This document shows positions 1 to 12,125 of a stretch of 64,000 nucleotides of DNA, in pieces. A program made the translations under genes and the position numbers. Under the pieces are notes generated by a model, which made no database searches, was not told the origin of the DNA, and was given only the letters and a program-made list of their open reading frames with translations. Each line of letters begins with the position of its first letter. Position 1 is the stretch's first letter. The stretch comes from Larimichthys crocea. Taxonomy: Eukaryota; Chordata; Actinopteri; Sciaenidae. The DNA lies in the NCBI RefSeq assembly GCF_000972845.2, contig NC_040032.1, positions 5,413,073-5,477,072 of the forward strand, given 5' to 3'.

Positions 1-1435
1 AGTGAGTATATAAAACCAGGGATCACCTCAATGTAGTAAAGTATGTGTGAGGGTATACAGTATGTGACTTTGGGCATGCACGTGTGGCAAATACATGGGT
101 GTGTTGGCAGCTGTATGTATATGTTCATGTCTCAATTATGTGTGTGTGTGTGTGTGGAGAGAGGGAGAGAGGGAGTCAGTGATTTTGAAGACAAGCCTGA
201 CAGCAGTTCTGCCCTCGACAGTGTTAGTTGTTCAGACGTCACAAGTAAAATTAGCACGGTGGCAGTAATGTTGTGGTGGCAAGGGAAATATGTTGAGTAG
301 GAGGCAACACGCACACACATACAGTCACTGTCACATTGTGCTATATTACACAGTATTGGCAAATTTGTGTTTCCCATTATGACAGTGTGATGTAATTTAA
401 TTGGCAATGTGATGCAATTTTTAATGACAGCCTTCACGTCGAACAGATAAAAATGAGCTTTCGGCTATATATGTTGCAGCAGTTTGGTGATTACGAAAAC
501 GACATAAATAAAATTACACGCACGCACACACACACACATACACTTTTGTTGACACACACGGGCACACAGGAAAACACAAACAGGGCAGACAGGAAGGCTG
601 CTGATTGAAGCGGTGGGTGGGATATTGGCTCCGGTGTCTGGTTAATTGCCATTAAGTTGTGTATTAATGAGGTTGTAAAGGACCACAGTGGACTAACTGC
701 TTAACAAGATGCTATTTATACTGTCATTACTTATTAAACCTCTTAATAGATCATCATCAGTCTGCTTCAATTAAAGGCCTGAGTCAGGATGCAGTAATGC
801 TGCTACAGGCATTGGAAAAGTCATCGGGAAGGTTTTCGTTTGGCTGCTTTCTTTTAGTGCCTCTCCACAGTGTTTAAATTGCCATCATCAGTGTGAATTA
901 CAGAGGCCTTGGACTCCTATCACATGCTCATTTAAAAACTTTTTTTTACATTGATGAGCAGCTTTTTGCTCTTGAGTAAGTAACTGTTACCCCGCTGATT
1001 CATGATGGCTGATGTTACAGTGTATTTTTTTATTGTATTTATATTATAAACCCTTTGCAAAACAAATTTCTCCAATGGGACAATAAAGTTTCTTTGGAGT
1101 GAACTTGAACACATGCTGTGTACATGAAGTCTGATGTGCAGCCAAAGACCTGTTCTTCATTTTTTCCCCAATTTAAATCAGCATTCACGCTCATGAATTC
1201 ACATTCTTGACAAACCAAAGACAGATTATGTGTTTGTCAGATGTTCTCCTCCACATGATTGAAGATTTGAAACACTTTACAGCTGTGTCTCATGCTCGAG
1301 AAAAGAAGGCCAGAAAAGGTTAATTTGTCCGACAAGGTTCAAGCTTCTCTCTCTCTCTCTTGTGGTCAACAAACACCTGTAAACTAAAAAAATAATTACA
1401 CTGATAATCGTTGTCTTTTTCTTTTATTCCCACAG
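1..1435 (+). other. jade intron upstream of the first visible exon
   Basis: No coding exon is seen. It contains a (TG)n tract at 139-156 followed by GA-rich sequence, scattered CA dinucleotides near 520-545, a unique AT-rich block at about 610-790 rich in TTAAT/ATTAA core motifs, and a short LINE-like 3' tail at 1060-1100. A run of CT dinucleotides sits at 1348-1360. The assignment to intron is inferred from the phase-1 entry of the exon at 1436. Confidence 0.7.
1060..1102 (+). repeat. retroelement 3'-tail-like fragment
   Basis: The segment reads aatttctccaatgggacaat followed by aaagtttcttt. This is close to the common fish non-LTR retroelement and SINE tail of the form aatttccccattgtgggacaataaag. 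Only the terminal 40 bases are recognisable, so the family cannot be named. A chance AATAAA-rich stretch is the alternative. Confidence 0.4.
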
Positions 1436-1521
1436 GTCAGGTGACTTCGTGGTCCAGGTCATCCAAGAATACAGGCACCAGCAGCACATGGGTCCGCCAC
1501 CAGCACAAGAAACCATCTGAG
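1436..1521 (+). CDS. jade2: JADE-family gene (probably jade2), internal coding exon ending ...KKPSE
   Basis: This 86-nt exon encodes the variable, Ser/Thr-rich N-terminal tail of a JADE protein. JADE proteins are scaffold subunits of the nuclear HBO1-ING4/5-MEAF6 histone acetyltransferase complex. The translation is QVTSWSRSSKNTG... and ends STWVRHQHKKPSE. The KPSE end, directly followed in the next exon by VFRTD, is the JADE1/2 signature. The 3' splice site is a pyrimidine-rich run ending cacag at 1435, and the 5' splice site is gag|gtaagt, close to consensus. The exon begins in phase 1 (two bases complete a codon) and ends in phase 0. As I recall the human JADE exon structure, this layout and the 28-29 codon length fit it. 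A second AG at 1439-1440 could act as an alternative acceptor but would break the phase. The start-codon exon is not in the window. The paralogue assignment rests mainly on the next exon; jade1 or jade3 is possible. Confidence 0.82.
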
Positions 1522-4500
1522 GTAAGTCATTGTGGCAGTATGGTTCAGTCCCTCAGGCATGTACAGTACACAAAAATGTGTTTAATGAAACACAGTCTCT
1601 GTTTGGCCATTACAAGCTCACAGTTTTGCTCCATTTCACTGTCTGTCTGTTATTTGTTGTGGCTTTGCTGAATTGTCATAAATGGTCAGATTCCAACATT
1701 TGGTCTGGTTGTTGGGGTTGCTGAACACTGGCATGATCTGCAGCTTTTATGATCCAGTGGCTAATCTAAACCAGATTAGCATCCAAAAGTCAGGGCTGTG
1801 TATGGTTTTTGGACAAGCTCAGATGGCAGGGTTGCTACTGGGTCGTTTCTTGTGCAGAGCTGATTACTGTAATACTGAAGATTTGTAACAGACTAGAAAA
1901 GCCTGCACACCACAATACATGCAAAAACAAGATCATTCTGTTGTCAAAGCGTGAACAGTTATTCAAAAGGCAAATTGAATGAACAGAGACATTTATGGCA
2001 TCAGTGCCAAGCTTTACACCAGTGTCCTACCTAGATTTAAGATTGTGCAAACTGTGATCCACACTGCAGCTGTATATCAGCTCTTAACTGGAGCAAACAT
2101 TTCTGTCCAATGTAAATACAGCCATCTCTGTCACCACAGCTAAATCAACTAGGCGCATGGATGGCACAGATTGGTTGGCTAAAATACCAGGTTGGAACAT
2201 CCATATGGTCATGATGAACAATCCCAAGGGCTCTCAAATGACCACCCTGAGGAAGAAACTGGCATAAACCAGTTGGAAAATGGTGCACTCTACCAGTTGT
2301 GGCAATGCTTTGCCTGCCACAATCACACATTCCTCCCACTCTGTCAGTGAAGTGGGTTCAAATCTGTTTAAGGAGAACTCGTCTCTTGCTGTTTGAAGAG
2401 TTTCAATTCAAAAATAACTATCTGCCATTTGGAACAAATTACATCTTCTCTTAAAAATGATCAGGGGTGATTTTTGAATAAAGGAGAGGCGGTAAAAGCC
2501 TCCGATGGCACTTCTGAAATCCTGAAGATGTTCCACGAAGCACTTTAAAAAAAAAATCTTTTAAAACATGAATTAATACGATTTTAGAGGGCAATTTGGT
2601 CTCACATCTGTTGTAACTTCTCCACGTCCTTCACATGGAAAAAAAAAGTAAAAAATCATCTAAAGTTGAAGAGCACAAATGTTTCTTTTTTGTATTTCGT
2701 GAAAGGAGAACGAACAGAGCAAAAACGGCATGCATGCCCCTGAACCACCCCGAAGTACAAGTCATCAGCAGAGCATCTGTCATGCCTGTGCATTTGAAGC
2801 TTCCTCCCCCTCAGCTCCATCCAGTTAACCACAGGCTGTTGGAAGGTCCTGTCAGCAATCAGTCTCTCAGTAATTACTACTGTAGCTCTCTGCTTTGACC
2901 CGGGCCTCAGCTGAAGAGCCAGGGGCCACGTTCCCTTTCATAACGCTGCCTCCTCGCCTTTCTCCGGGGCACACTACTATTTTGTAAAGGATGATGTTTT
3001 GCAGTAATCTTTCTGTTTTTTTTTTTTTTTTGCTTTTTTTCAGTAGCTGTGAGCGACAGAAAAGGTTGAACAAAGAGAAAAGGGCGGGTGACATCTAACA
3101 TGGGTTCAGTGCAAAATTTTGTCAAGTCAAGGATGTTACAAGTGCATCTCAACTAATGTCAGAAAAGCTTAACTTGTCGAGCATGAAAAGTGTGCAAGCA
3201 TTTGTCTCCGGTCCGCTGGAGAGCTACTGACAGGTCATGCTGCTCTCAGTTTGTCTAAGTTTTTAGTTACTTACACTTCCTGAGGTTTTACTTATTTGTT
3301 GGTTGCATTGATGCGTTGTCCATATGATGCTATTTTTGCAACTCAGCCGCAAAAAGAAAAGACATTTTGTTCTAGTGTATCATTGTGCATGGATGAATGA
3401 CGGGAATCCCACAGTCTGATTTTCTTAATCTAAATCAAGAGAGTTCATCTGCAGTACATTTACCTTGTAGGCAAATCTCCTGAAACCTCCTGAAAACCCA
3501 TCATAAATGCATTAACTGTCTTGTGATTGGATACTGGTACAGCAGCTTAGTTTAGTTAGTTCACTTATTTCATAGTATGCAGGCTTCAAACAAGGAACAT
3601 GTGGGATCAAATGTGCAGGAACATAAGTCCCTTTGAGGACAGACTCTAAAACCATCCAAAACTGTGCACCCTTAGCTATTTTCATAATCATTTTGATTTA
3701 TTTCATCCAGACTGCAAACAATCTAAAGACACAGAGGTCTTGGAAAGAGATCAGAGAGGCAGTAGGACTTCAAGTGTGGCCATCCGGAACAGGTATAAAC
3801 ACTTTTTCCCTTTAGACGTGGTAGGTAACACGTTGTATGACTTAGTTCATTTGAAGCATAGTTAAACCTTTAGTCGACTGAGCCAGGAAACTCTCTGACT
3901 CCATGCTAGTTAGAGTTCTTAATCCATCTGTAGGTTATTTCTCATATTTCTAAAGGCCAACTCTTCGTTTGCGTTTATATTATCGCAACAACAGGTTGCA
4001 TGTCAGCACTTCAACTCGTATTGAAGTGTTAGTAATTGCTCTCAGTCTTCTGCGGCGACTTGTTGTATGCTTTACAGGTCAAAGGTCATTACCCTTTAAC
4101 ACAAATTACTTAAGGGCGCGTTCCTCATTTTCACTTGTTACGGACTCAACAACGCTTTGCAGAGAGGAGCTCACCTGCCGAGTATCTGCAGTGTTCTGTT
4201 TTGTCCAAACTACCAGCTCTCTTTTTTTAACTTTAAAGACAATGGGCAGCAGCCATGACATAAACAGAAAACAGACACTCTGCAGAGAGCTAACCACAGC
4301 AGCTGAGAGTGGAGTGGAGTGGGAGTTTTTTTTTTTTTTTTTTTAAGCAGTAAGCATGATGTACACTGTTTTCTTTTTTGACCTGGCTAATTAAAAGGAC
4401 GCAGAAGCTTTCTTTGTATCGAAGCTGTGGATAAATCAGGCTAGTATAGATCAGAGAAACAACTACCAACACCATATGTCACATTTACATGCGGCATCTG

Positions 4501-7500
4501 GTTTTGAATTAGATAATAAGCAAGAATACAGGTCCGCAAGTTTCACTGGTGGAAAAAAGCCTGTTAGCAGATGATGCTTATCAGTGCCATGTCAGAAATG
4601 AACTGAAAACTTTGCTGCTGGACTGGGTAGTGTATTTTTTCTCACACACATCCATCAATCAATTATGCCTGTTCACAGACAAGTTTCATTGAAATGCATG
4701 GCGTATTTTGTAGTTTACTACAAATGCCAGTGTAAATTTGGTACTTGGGATGGAGTACATTGGCTGTTTGAGGCGTTTCTGGTAAGCGTTTGAGAATTGG
4801 ACATGAATGTTGTTTGATGATGGTGTAAGTTAGACATCACTGAAACAAAGTGCTTTTTGAAACGATCCAACAAAAAGTCCAAAAAGGGTGATATTTTAGG
4901 CAGTGACAAATCCTCATCAGTGCATGCCTACTGGGAAGAAAATTGAACAGTGGCTCACAATGTGGACAAGTTTATGGAATGATACTCACCCTCGGTAAGG
5001 GAGGTGTGGCAAATGGTAAACACTGTGGACTTGTAATGACAATGTAGCTCTTTTCTAAAAATGAGCCGTCTCTATTTGCGCCTTTGCGAGTCTTTCGCCC
5101 CAGCTTTGACTTTTCTTAGAAGTGGTTTAGGGAGCTTAACTTGGAGGAAGGAGGACACAGTGAAATGCTTCCTTTTTTTTATATATAGCTGTTTATATCT
5201 CAGTTTAGACGAGGGCAGAGAGTGAGGATTTTTTCAATTTTGTAGACAAACAGGAAGTCGTTATGACTTTGGTCTCGTGATTATGGTTATGGGCAGCATT
5301 TGAGAACATGTTAAAAAAAAAACTGTGCATTCGTGTTTTCCTGTACCCTGTGTCTAAGAAAACACACTGTAATGTAATGTAATGTGTTGGTACTGAGTCA
5401 CCAGTGAGAGTGAAGACCTTTCTAAGCAGCTCTTGGCCTCATCTCTCCTGACAAAAGCAGAGCTCACCTTCTTCAGAGAAATCCCCCCAGACCAGAAGAT
5501 TGCATGACACTTGCAGCATGGTTAGAGGACACACGTGCACACACTTATTAGAGGGTGCTTGACACATGTTGAGACCGAAACCTGAATACACACACACACA
5601 CACTCTTTGCACTCTGAGGGTTTCTTCCTGACTTATGATATTTAAATTTTCTAGCACACACTTTGGCAGGTGATGTCTGTATTCAAATTAATTTGTGTTT
5701 CATTTGAATCGTTTTTTTTTTCTTTCTGATGATCCAGACAGTCCAGTCCATCTATGTGAAGATGCCTGTAGTTTGTGTTTGTTCATGATTTGTGTTGATA
5801 TGTTTTTTTTTACATACGACACTGGATTGTGAAAGCACAGCTGCAGAAAATCAATACAGATACAGATCTTTTGAAAATAACAGCAACTGGCCTTGTAGCG
5901 CTTTCAGCCTGCCTTTTTTTCCTTTTTGTAATTTGAAAACAGTTTTTTTGTATATTGTGTAGCATTTTTCATGAGCATCACTGTGTTCTTGGGCCATTAT
6001 TATTGTGAGTATGAGATATGCACTGTTGTCTGCACAACCAATGGTCGTCATATCGGATCAAAAGTATATTTAATGCGCTTTGAGTCAAATATTAATGAGC
6101 GAACGGTCATAGATGATGCAATATGGTGCATGGGTGAACCAAGTGAATTTTGTGGTTTTTGTGGTCCACATTTTTTGGGAAAGCCTTTAAAATATGTTTA
6201 TATTGTAAGATAACTTCCAAGCTGATGCCAAACTACTTAATTGTCACTGTGTTTTGGTGGAGGCGTGATGAAGTCTGATCAGATATTTCACACCTTTGAA
6301 CCAAGTCAAAAGTAATTTCATAAGTGAGGAAGGCTAAGCTTGGCAGACTTTACTGTTTGAGGTTCCACAGCATAGAAGGAGTTGTCGAACAACAAGTGAT
6401 ATCAGGAGCGAAAGCCACTCTCGTTGCACCATGGGAGGAAGGAAGTGGTATTGACAGGGGTTGCCAAAAAAGATAATGGCTTAGGAGGTGTGAAACGTTC
6501 TCTATTACATGAGCATACATAGCAGTGTGTTTATTGTTTGTGTATGTGTGTGAAGATGCATGTCAAGTGTGCATGCGGTGTGTGTATATGCAACTGTAAC
6601 CATAACAATCTGACAGTGGCAGTGTGTTGGAGAGGCGTTAGCCGCAGTACCAGGGTGTGTAAAAGTAAACCAGAACACGCATTTTGTGTTGGTATTCAGT
6701 GGGAGTTACTGTACATTTATCTGTAACGCACATGTAGAGTTCAGGCTGAGCTGAAATGATAAACAGATAAAAGTCGACTCATTATCAGTAAATCTAGCCC
6801 AGTCCTCAAGTGATAATACATTACAAGAAGTCCATATAAGAAAATAACTGTGTTTTTTAGGCCTTGTTATTTATTGTTGATATCAGAACTCCCTTTGAGT
6901 GTGTTATCATCAACACGTCAGTTATATACCAAAAAACACAAGTTAAATCAATTGTAGGATTTTTTCACTAATACAGCATGAATTGTTTTTGTGCTAAAAT
7001 GCAGATCAACATTTTGTTTTTAAGCTGTTGACAGGAGCAGTGTTTAATATGTTTTGCTATATGATTTTAATGGACACTTGTCAGTCAGTTAGACAAGTTT
7101 TATTTGTGGGCACCAAAATTGTCAGTAAAAGTTGTACCTTAGCTTGCAAAGATGGTCATTTTCTGTTCATTGTGAATAGTTTTAACAGTAGAATATACCA
7201 ATGGATATCAGTAATCATAAGCACTCATCAGTAATTATTAATAATTTGTACAAAGTGCAGAGGTTTTTACAAAAGGTGAGCCAAGAAAAACTCATGGAGG
7301 GGTGTTTTGAAAGTGCAGAATGCACTGCTAAAATCAAAAGAGCAGCCAACTGATGGAAAACAAAGCAAGCTTGTCTTGTTTTTTTTTTCTTATTGCTCAC
7401 ACTTTGCGGAGGTAATATCGCAATCAAATTAAGACATCGGAAAATTTCCTCGGGGTATTGACAAGCTCTGTGAACCAGTCTGAAGTGTTTTTTAAACAGC

Positions 7501-7870
7501 TTGTATTTTAAGTTCAGAGTCCGAGGCAGCTGCATCCAGATGTGCAGATGTTATAGCTGGATCACTGTCAGAGTTGTGATGGCCTTTGTGTTAACTCGTC
7601 AAGGTGCCAACATCCGTGCAAAGCATTATGAGTTCTACTCCTCTGCAATACTGTTGGACATGTATTAATAGTTTAGTTATCATGTGTACATATACAAGCA
7701 TATGTATGTATGTATATATGTATGCGTGTGTGTGTGTATGTGTGTCCTGTGTGTATGTGTGTGCAGTCTAGCAGCTGCTGTAGCTCATTAGGTTCTGGTA
7801 GAAACAGCTGTGAAACTCCATGGCAACCAGATGCAAACAGCTACAGGAATGCAAAGAGTTGATGTTACAG

Positions 7871-7914
<44 letters not shown>

Positions 7915-9248
7915 TCTCTCTGCCTCTATCACTTTGTGCGCCAGGCCCCATGAATGGAGAGCCTAGTTGGATGATAGAGAGCTTTGCATGTCGACACATA
8001 CCAGCCGGGAGAAGATAAGTGCAAATAAACATATGCACACACACGCACATACACAAGCCTACACAGCCTCTAGGAGTTATATTAAAATGTTAGTATTGCT
8101 CCTGTTGCTCACATACCAGGTGCTTAAATAATAAAAAAAAGGGGGCAAAGGAAATAAGGATGGATTAGGAAGTGTGGATGCTGAAAAGATGGCTTAGGTT
8201 GACAGAGTGAGATGGGAATGATGGATGTAAAGGTGTAGAAGGAGGGCGAGGAGCAATACAGTGGAGGAATACAGAGGTGAAGACATGGATGGGGAATTAG
8301 TGCATAGATGGAGAAATGGATGATGACAGGTGGAGGAAATGATAAATGTTATGTGACATTGTTCTTCAATATTGGTTTAACTATCATTTCTCAGAGCCGG
8401 TGACACAGTCTTTGTGTTTAATTGACAAAATCTCTTTTATCAAGATTTAAACTGGATCAAAACACCCCACATCTTATCATTCATCCTCATGTGAAGTACT
8501 GTACCACCTGTTAAGAACTAGCTGTTTGCTTTCAACTATTCATACTTGTTATCGAGTGTTCTCCAGACATGAGTGTCCCTAATGATCAAAAATTAGTCTG
8601 TGAGATGTTTTAGTAATCTCTCCTTGGACAGTCATAGTTTGTATAGTTTTAACTCAACTGCTTCAAACTAAGAAACCCAATGAGAGTTGTTCTACGTTGA
8701 TAGAGGGCTATTTCAGAGTTGGCCTCTGTGGCAAAACAATTTTGTACTGAGCGCTAATGTTTGCACTCGACACATAAACTAACAGCGTTGGCCGGAGAAC
8801 TTCTTGGGAAAATATAAACAATAATCAGATGGTGTGTACTTTGTCTGGAGAGGGAAGTGAATATTGAGCATTTGTTTTGTTTTTTCATGTATCATTTATC
8901 TTCTTCATGTGTCTGTTTGTTTCCAGTGTGTTTGTGTTTGTCTTTCATGGGTAAAGTTGCCCATATTTCCACTTTCAGTCATGTGTGATGGCTTCATGGC
9001 AGCACATCAGAGGGCTACATACTGTACCTGCCTGTGGTTTGATGGTGAAATCTACAGAGTGATAAATGAAGATGGCAAATGAGTACATGATGACATGGAA
9101 AAAAAGAAAGAATGTTATGGGCGTTGAAATGAACGAGAAAGGGCAGATAGATACCATGAGATAAAGAAGCTGTGAGAAACTTAGAATAAGAAGCACAGCT
9201 GGTGTATTACTTATCACACAAAAACAACTATCTTATTCTATATTTCTT
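1522..9248 (+). other. jade intron, proximal part
   Basis: About 7.7 kb without a supported exon. Visible content: poly(T) at 3017-3031 and 4326-4344, (TAATG)3 near 5368, short CA runs at 5589-5602, TG/TA-mixed simple sequence at 7700-7765, (AC)18 at 7875-7910, and GATG/GGA-rich cryptic simple sequence at 8150-8340. Open frames here, for example 5971-6213, match no family I recognise and have no splice context. Confidence 0.6.
7875..7910. repeat. (AC)18 microsatellite
   Basis: A perfect 36-nt AC run preceded by four T and followed by gcactctctc. Likely polymorphic in length. Confidence 0.95.
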
Positions 9249-9256
9249 TGCTGTAC
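9249..9256. repeat. 8-bp target-site duplication, left copy
   Basis: TGCTGTAC lies immediately before the left terminal inverted repeat of the element at 9257-9789. The identical octamer follows the right terminus at 9790-9797. An 8-bp duplication is the hallmark of hAT-superfamily insertion. Confidence 0.85.
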
Positions 9257-9789
9257 TAGAGTTGCACGGTATCCATGGTACCCCGCGGTGCCAAATCGTA
9301 ACAGTTCCTACTATACTAGAAATTCTACACGACGGTACTACCGTGGATTACTATACTACCGGTGCCAGTTTCCTCTACTCTCCTCCCGGCTTCTCACTGC
9401 ACGCTACTTCCATGTAAACAAACCAACATGGCAACTACTGCAACCGAACTACACAGCTGCTAAATGATTGGCTGTTTGCCTGTTACTGGTGACGTCCGAG
9501 GATATGATAGGCTGTTTCCACACACATGGTCCACCCGTCTGTTAGCTGATTGGCTGTGGCACTTACATGTTTGTTTCAGTCTAATTCTTCACCAGTATTA
9601 TGTTTATCATGCACCAAACAACCTTATAAGTAATTACTAAGTATTTATAACTTGTACAAATACATTGCAGTTCATAAAAATAATAATAATAAAAAAAGGC
9701 AGCAGTATCGCGATAATACCCAGAAACAGAAGTGATACTTTGTCTGGTATAGTATCGTGGTTACTCATTTTGGTATCGTGACAACTCTA
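9257..9789. mobile_element. non-autonomous hAT-like DNA transposon with terminal inverted repeats and 8-bp TSD
   Basis: The left end is tagagttgcacggtatcc. The reverse complement of the right end is tagagttgtcacgatacc. These are about 18-bp terminal inverted repeats differing by two transitions and one extra base. Both ends are flanked by the same octamer, TGCTGTAC. Element length is 533 bp, too short for a transposase, and no long frame is present. Sub-terminal sequence is rich in ggtac/gtatcg motifs typical of fish hAT-like ends. Inside are repeated ATTGGCTG (inverted CCAAT) motifs near 9468 and 9549. There is also a short ATG frame (MATTATELHSC, stop) at 9428, which might be the remains of the parent's promoter and start codon; that last point is inference. 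Confidence 0.85.
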
Positions 9790-9797
9790 TGCTGTAC
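9790..9797. repeat. 8-bp target-site duplication, right copy
   Basis: TGCTGTAC directly follows the right terminus of the hAT-like element and is identical to the left copy at 9249-9256. A lack of decay suggests a fairly recent insertion, although the two terminal repeats have diverged slightly. Confidence 0.85.
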
Positions 9798-10846
9798 TGC
9801 ACTTGAAAGTTGTCGCTCTGAGGTCTAACCTGTGCAGGTATCTGTGTTGTTCAAGATGTGTGTCATCATTATCGCTTCCCTGATGTTAGTGCTGTGTTCC
9901 TAATTGATGCTCAGGTTTCTGTTTCTTTGAAAGAATATGTGTAAATCAGACTTCAGCAGCCGGCTCTGCATTACCTCTGCTGCCCTGCACAAACACAGAC
10001 ACATACTTACAAACAAATACACTGTGGTGAACAACCATCATCATCACCAGTGTCAAGCACAGTGGGGTAGCGAGAAGTATTAAAACATTGTGCAACTCCA
10101 TCGTTTTAATGAAAGTTCACTCCGCTACCCTGCTATTATCTGCACGGTTCTCCCTCTCTGCGATGATGAGAGGTAATTGTCATTGTGTTAGAGCTACAAC
10201 AGAGATTTCAAGGTGTCTAGAGTCATCTTTTAAGCTGCTGTTTAACAAACTCCTATTATCGATGACTAGAGTCTAAAACCAGTCTCATCAAAGCCACCAA
10301 GTTGTTTATTCTACTCTAAATGGGACCATAACTTACAAAATGAACATCATGCAGTTTGGAAGAAGATGATTGAAACTAGAGATTGAGACCATAAAAATCA
10401 CAAGGAAACTGTTTACCAAGGTAATAAATTAAGTGAGCAGTGAGCTCATTTTCCCATTAGGAACTGATTATCAAAATGTTGATATGAAATTGATATGTTC
10501 CTCAGGATCAAGGAGCGGAGGCTTCGTTCTATACCCCCCCTCCCCATGCTTCACTGACATTCAACAATGAAACTGAGAAAAGCATCAATACTCCAGCATG
10601 CAGTCCGTCCACGAGACGTGTTGTGTCTCTCACTTTTTCTCGAGTAGAAGAAAAACTCTCGCATATATAGAAAACAAAATGTTCATGTGCAATTTCTGTG
10701 GCGAGTGTAAAGTAATTTCTGTGATTGTACTGAATCACTTCAGTCGAAGCAGAGGAGACAGATTGATGGACAAAAAAATTGTGAAGTGCTGCGATTGAGA
10801 AAAAAAGAACTCCTGGAACAAACTGAACATCACAGATTGATGACCA

Positions 10847-10848
<2 letters not shown>

Positions 10849-10880
<32 letters not shown>
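10849..10880. repeat. poly(T)32 tract
   Basis: Thirty-two consecutive T on the + strand, that is poly(A) on the - strand. It could be the tail of a minus-strand retro-insertion, but the sequence to its right (toward 10900) was not recognised as a retroelement. Confidence 0.9.
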
Positions 10881-10881
<1 letters not shown>

Positions 10882-12002
10882 AAAATCAAAAGATCTTTTG
10901 ATGAGTGGTTCTTACTTAAAATGACTCAGAGCCCCTTAGCGTTAGAGTGGGCGTTAATATGAGGCCAGCTGAGAAGTAAGTGTTATTATAAGACTCTGCA
11001 GACCAACTCCTATTCACAAGTCATAGTGTTTACTTTGGCCTTCGCACAGCACCACATGGGTGGAGTTCAGCATCTGAGCAATTCAAGAAAAGTCACAAAA
11101 AAGTATATAAAAATTAACTGACAAAATATTGTTCCGTGTGACACATACCACCCAATCTGACGCTCCATGTCGGATGAAACAAGCTACAGATCTGTCGGAC
11201 AGTATTTGGACATTTGACTCAATGTTTGTTGATGAAGGCTTTACTTTAGGTAAATCTGCTGAGCTTCAAAGCAGGCTGCTACTAGTTTGGTCTCCATTTC
11301 ATCAACTTTGTTATTCCCTATTAGCAAATTCTGCTGCGAAAAAGCATGACAACCTTATTGGACTTGCAGGAGATTCAGACATGCAAAGCAGCATTAATCA
11401 TGTATTTGTTTTGGTTGTTTTTCAGCCACACAACTCCAAAACTAGGTCACATCTCCCCCCAGCTTCTGCTTGCCATGTTACCAGATCGTCTGCCTGAGCT
11501 CGCCATATGAAGAATGATATTTGCATCGGACTCTGCAGGGGGAAATTGGCGTATTGCTCCTGCCTCTTAAGTCTCTGTCACTCTTTCTTGTCAGTAATCC
11601 AATTTTTTAACCTTTATTTATTTAGGGAACATTTTGAGCATGTTCCTTGCACACACACACACACACACAAACTCTCTCTGTTTTCCCTCTCAGAAACATC
11701 TTGCCTCATGTTCATGATTTTACACACATTCACACCTGGGAGATGCGGAGTACAAGCGCAGACTCGACTGAACAGATACACTTGAGCGGTTTGAGGGGCT
11801 GCATGCCTCGTATAAAAAGCTTGAATTTTTTGTATTAAATTAGATTGTGGGTTCTTTTCTTTCATGCTTTTAATACCTTCTTCTAGTTGAAGAAATGATA
11901 TCCGATGTAAGTGCAATGTTTTGATTAAAACTAATGCTGTTACATGATTTAGCCTGTGCAAGCTACCCAGCACGTTTACCCTCTTTGACAAAGATTCTGT
12001 AA

Positions 12003-12125
12003 AGCAGTTTAGAGGTTAAATGCCTTGCCCAAGGACATTCAGGGAGAAGAGATTTCCCCTGACCAGACTAGAAGCCTCTGGCTCAGAGTCCAGTTTACTT
12101 AACCTCTAAACCATCGCAGTCCTTA
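12003..12125. repeat. fish interspersed-repeat fragment with inverted ends
   Basis: The segment tagaggttaaatgccttgcc, followed by caaggaca, resembles a widespread vertebrate repeat tail (...gttaa.tgccttgcccaagg...). The left motif gtttagaggttaaa (12007-12020) is repeated in inverse orientation as ttaacctctaaac (12099-12111). A short hairpin-forming MITE or SINE fragment is likely; the family is unresolved. Confidence 0.5.

Noticed and set aside
2145..2339. Minus frame of 64 codons and a + frame with MTTLRKKLA, considered as a transposase or retrogene piece
   Set aside because: No match to a known family, and stops interrupt the + frame after about 40 codons.
11129..11497. 122-codon + frame considered as a possible intronless gene
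   Set aside because: No Kozak-like start, promoter or poly(A) context, no recognisable motif, and typical of chance in AT-balanced sequence.
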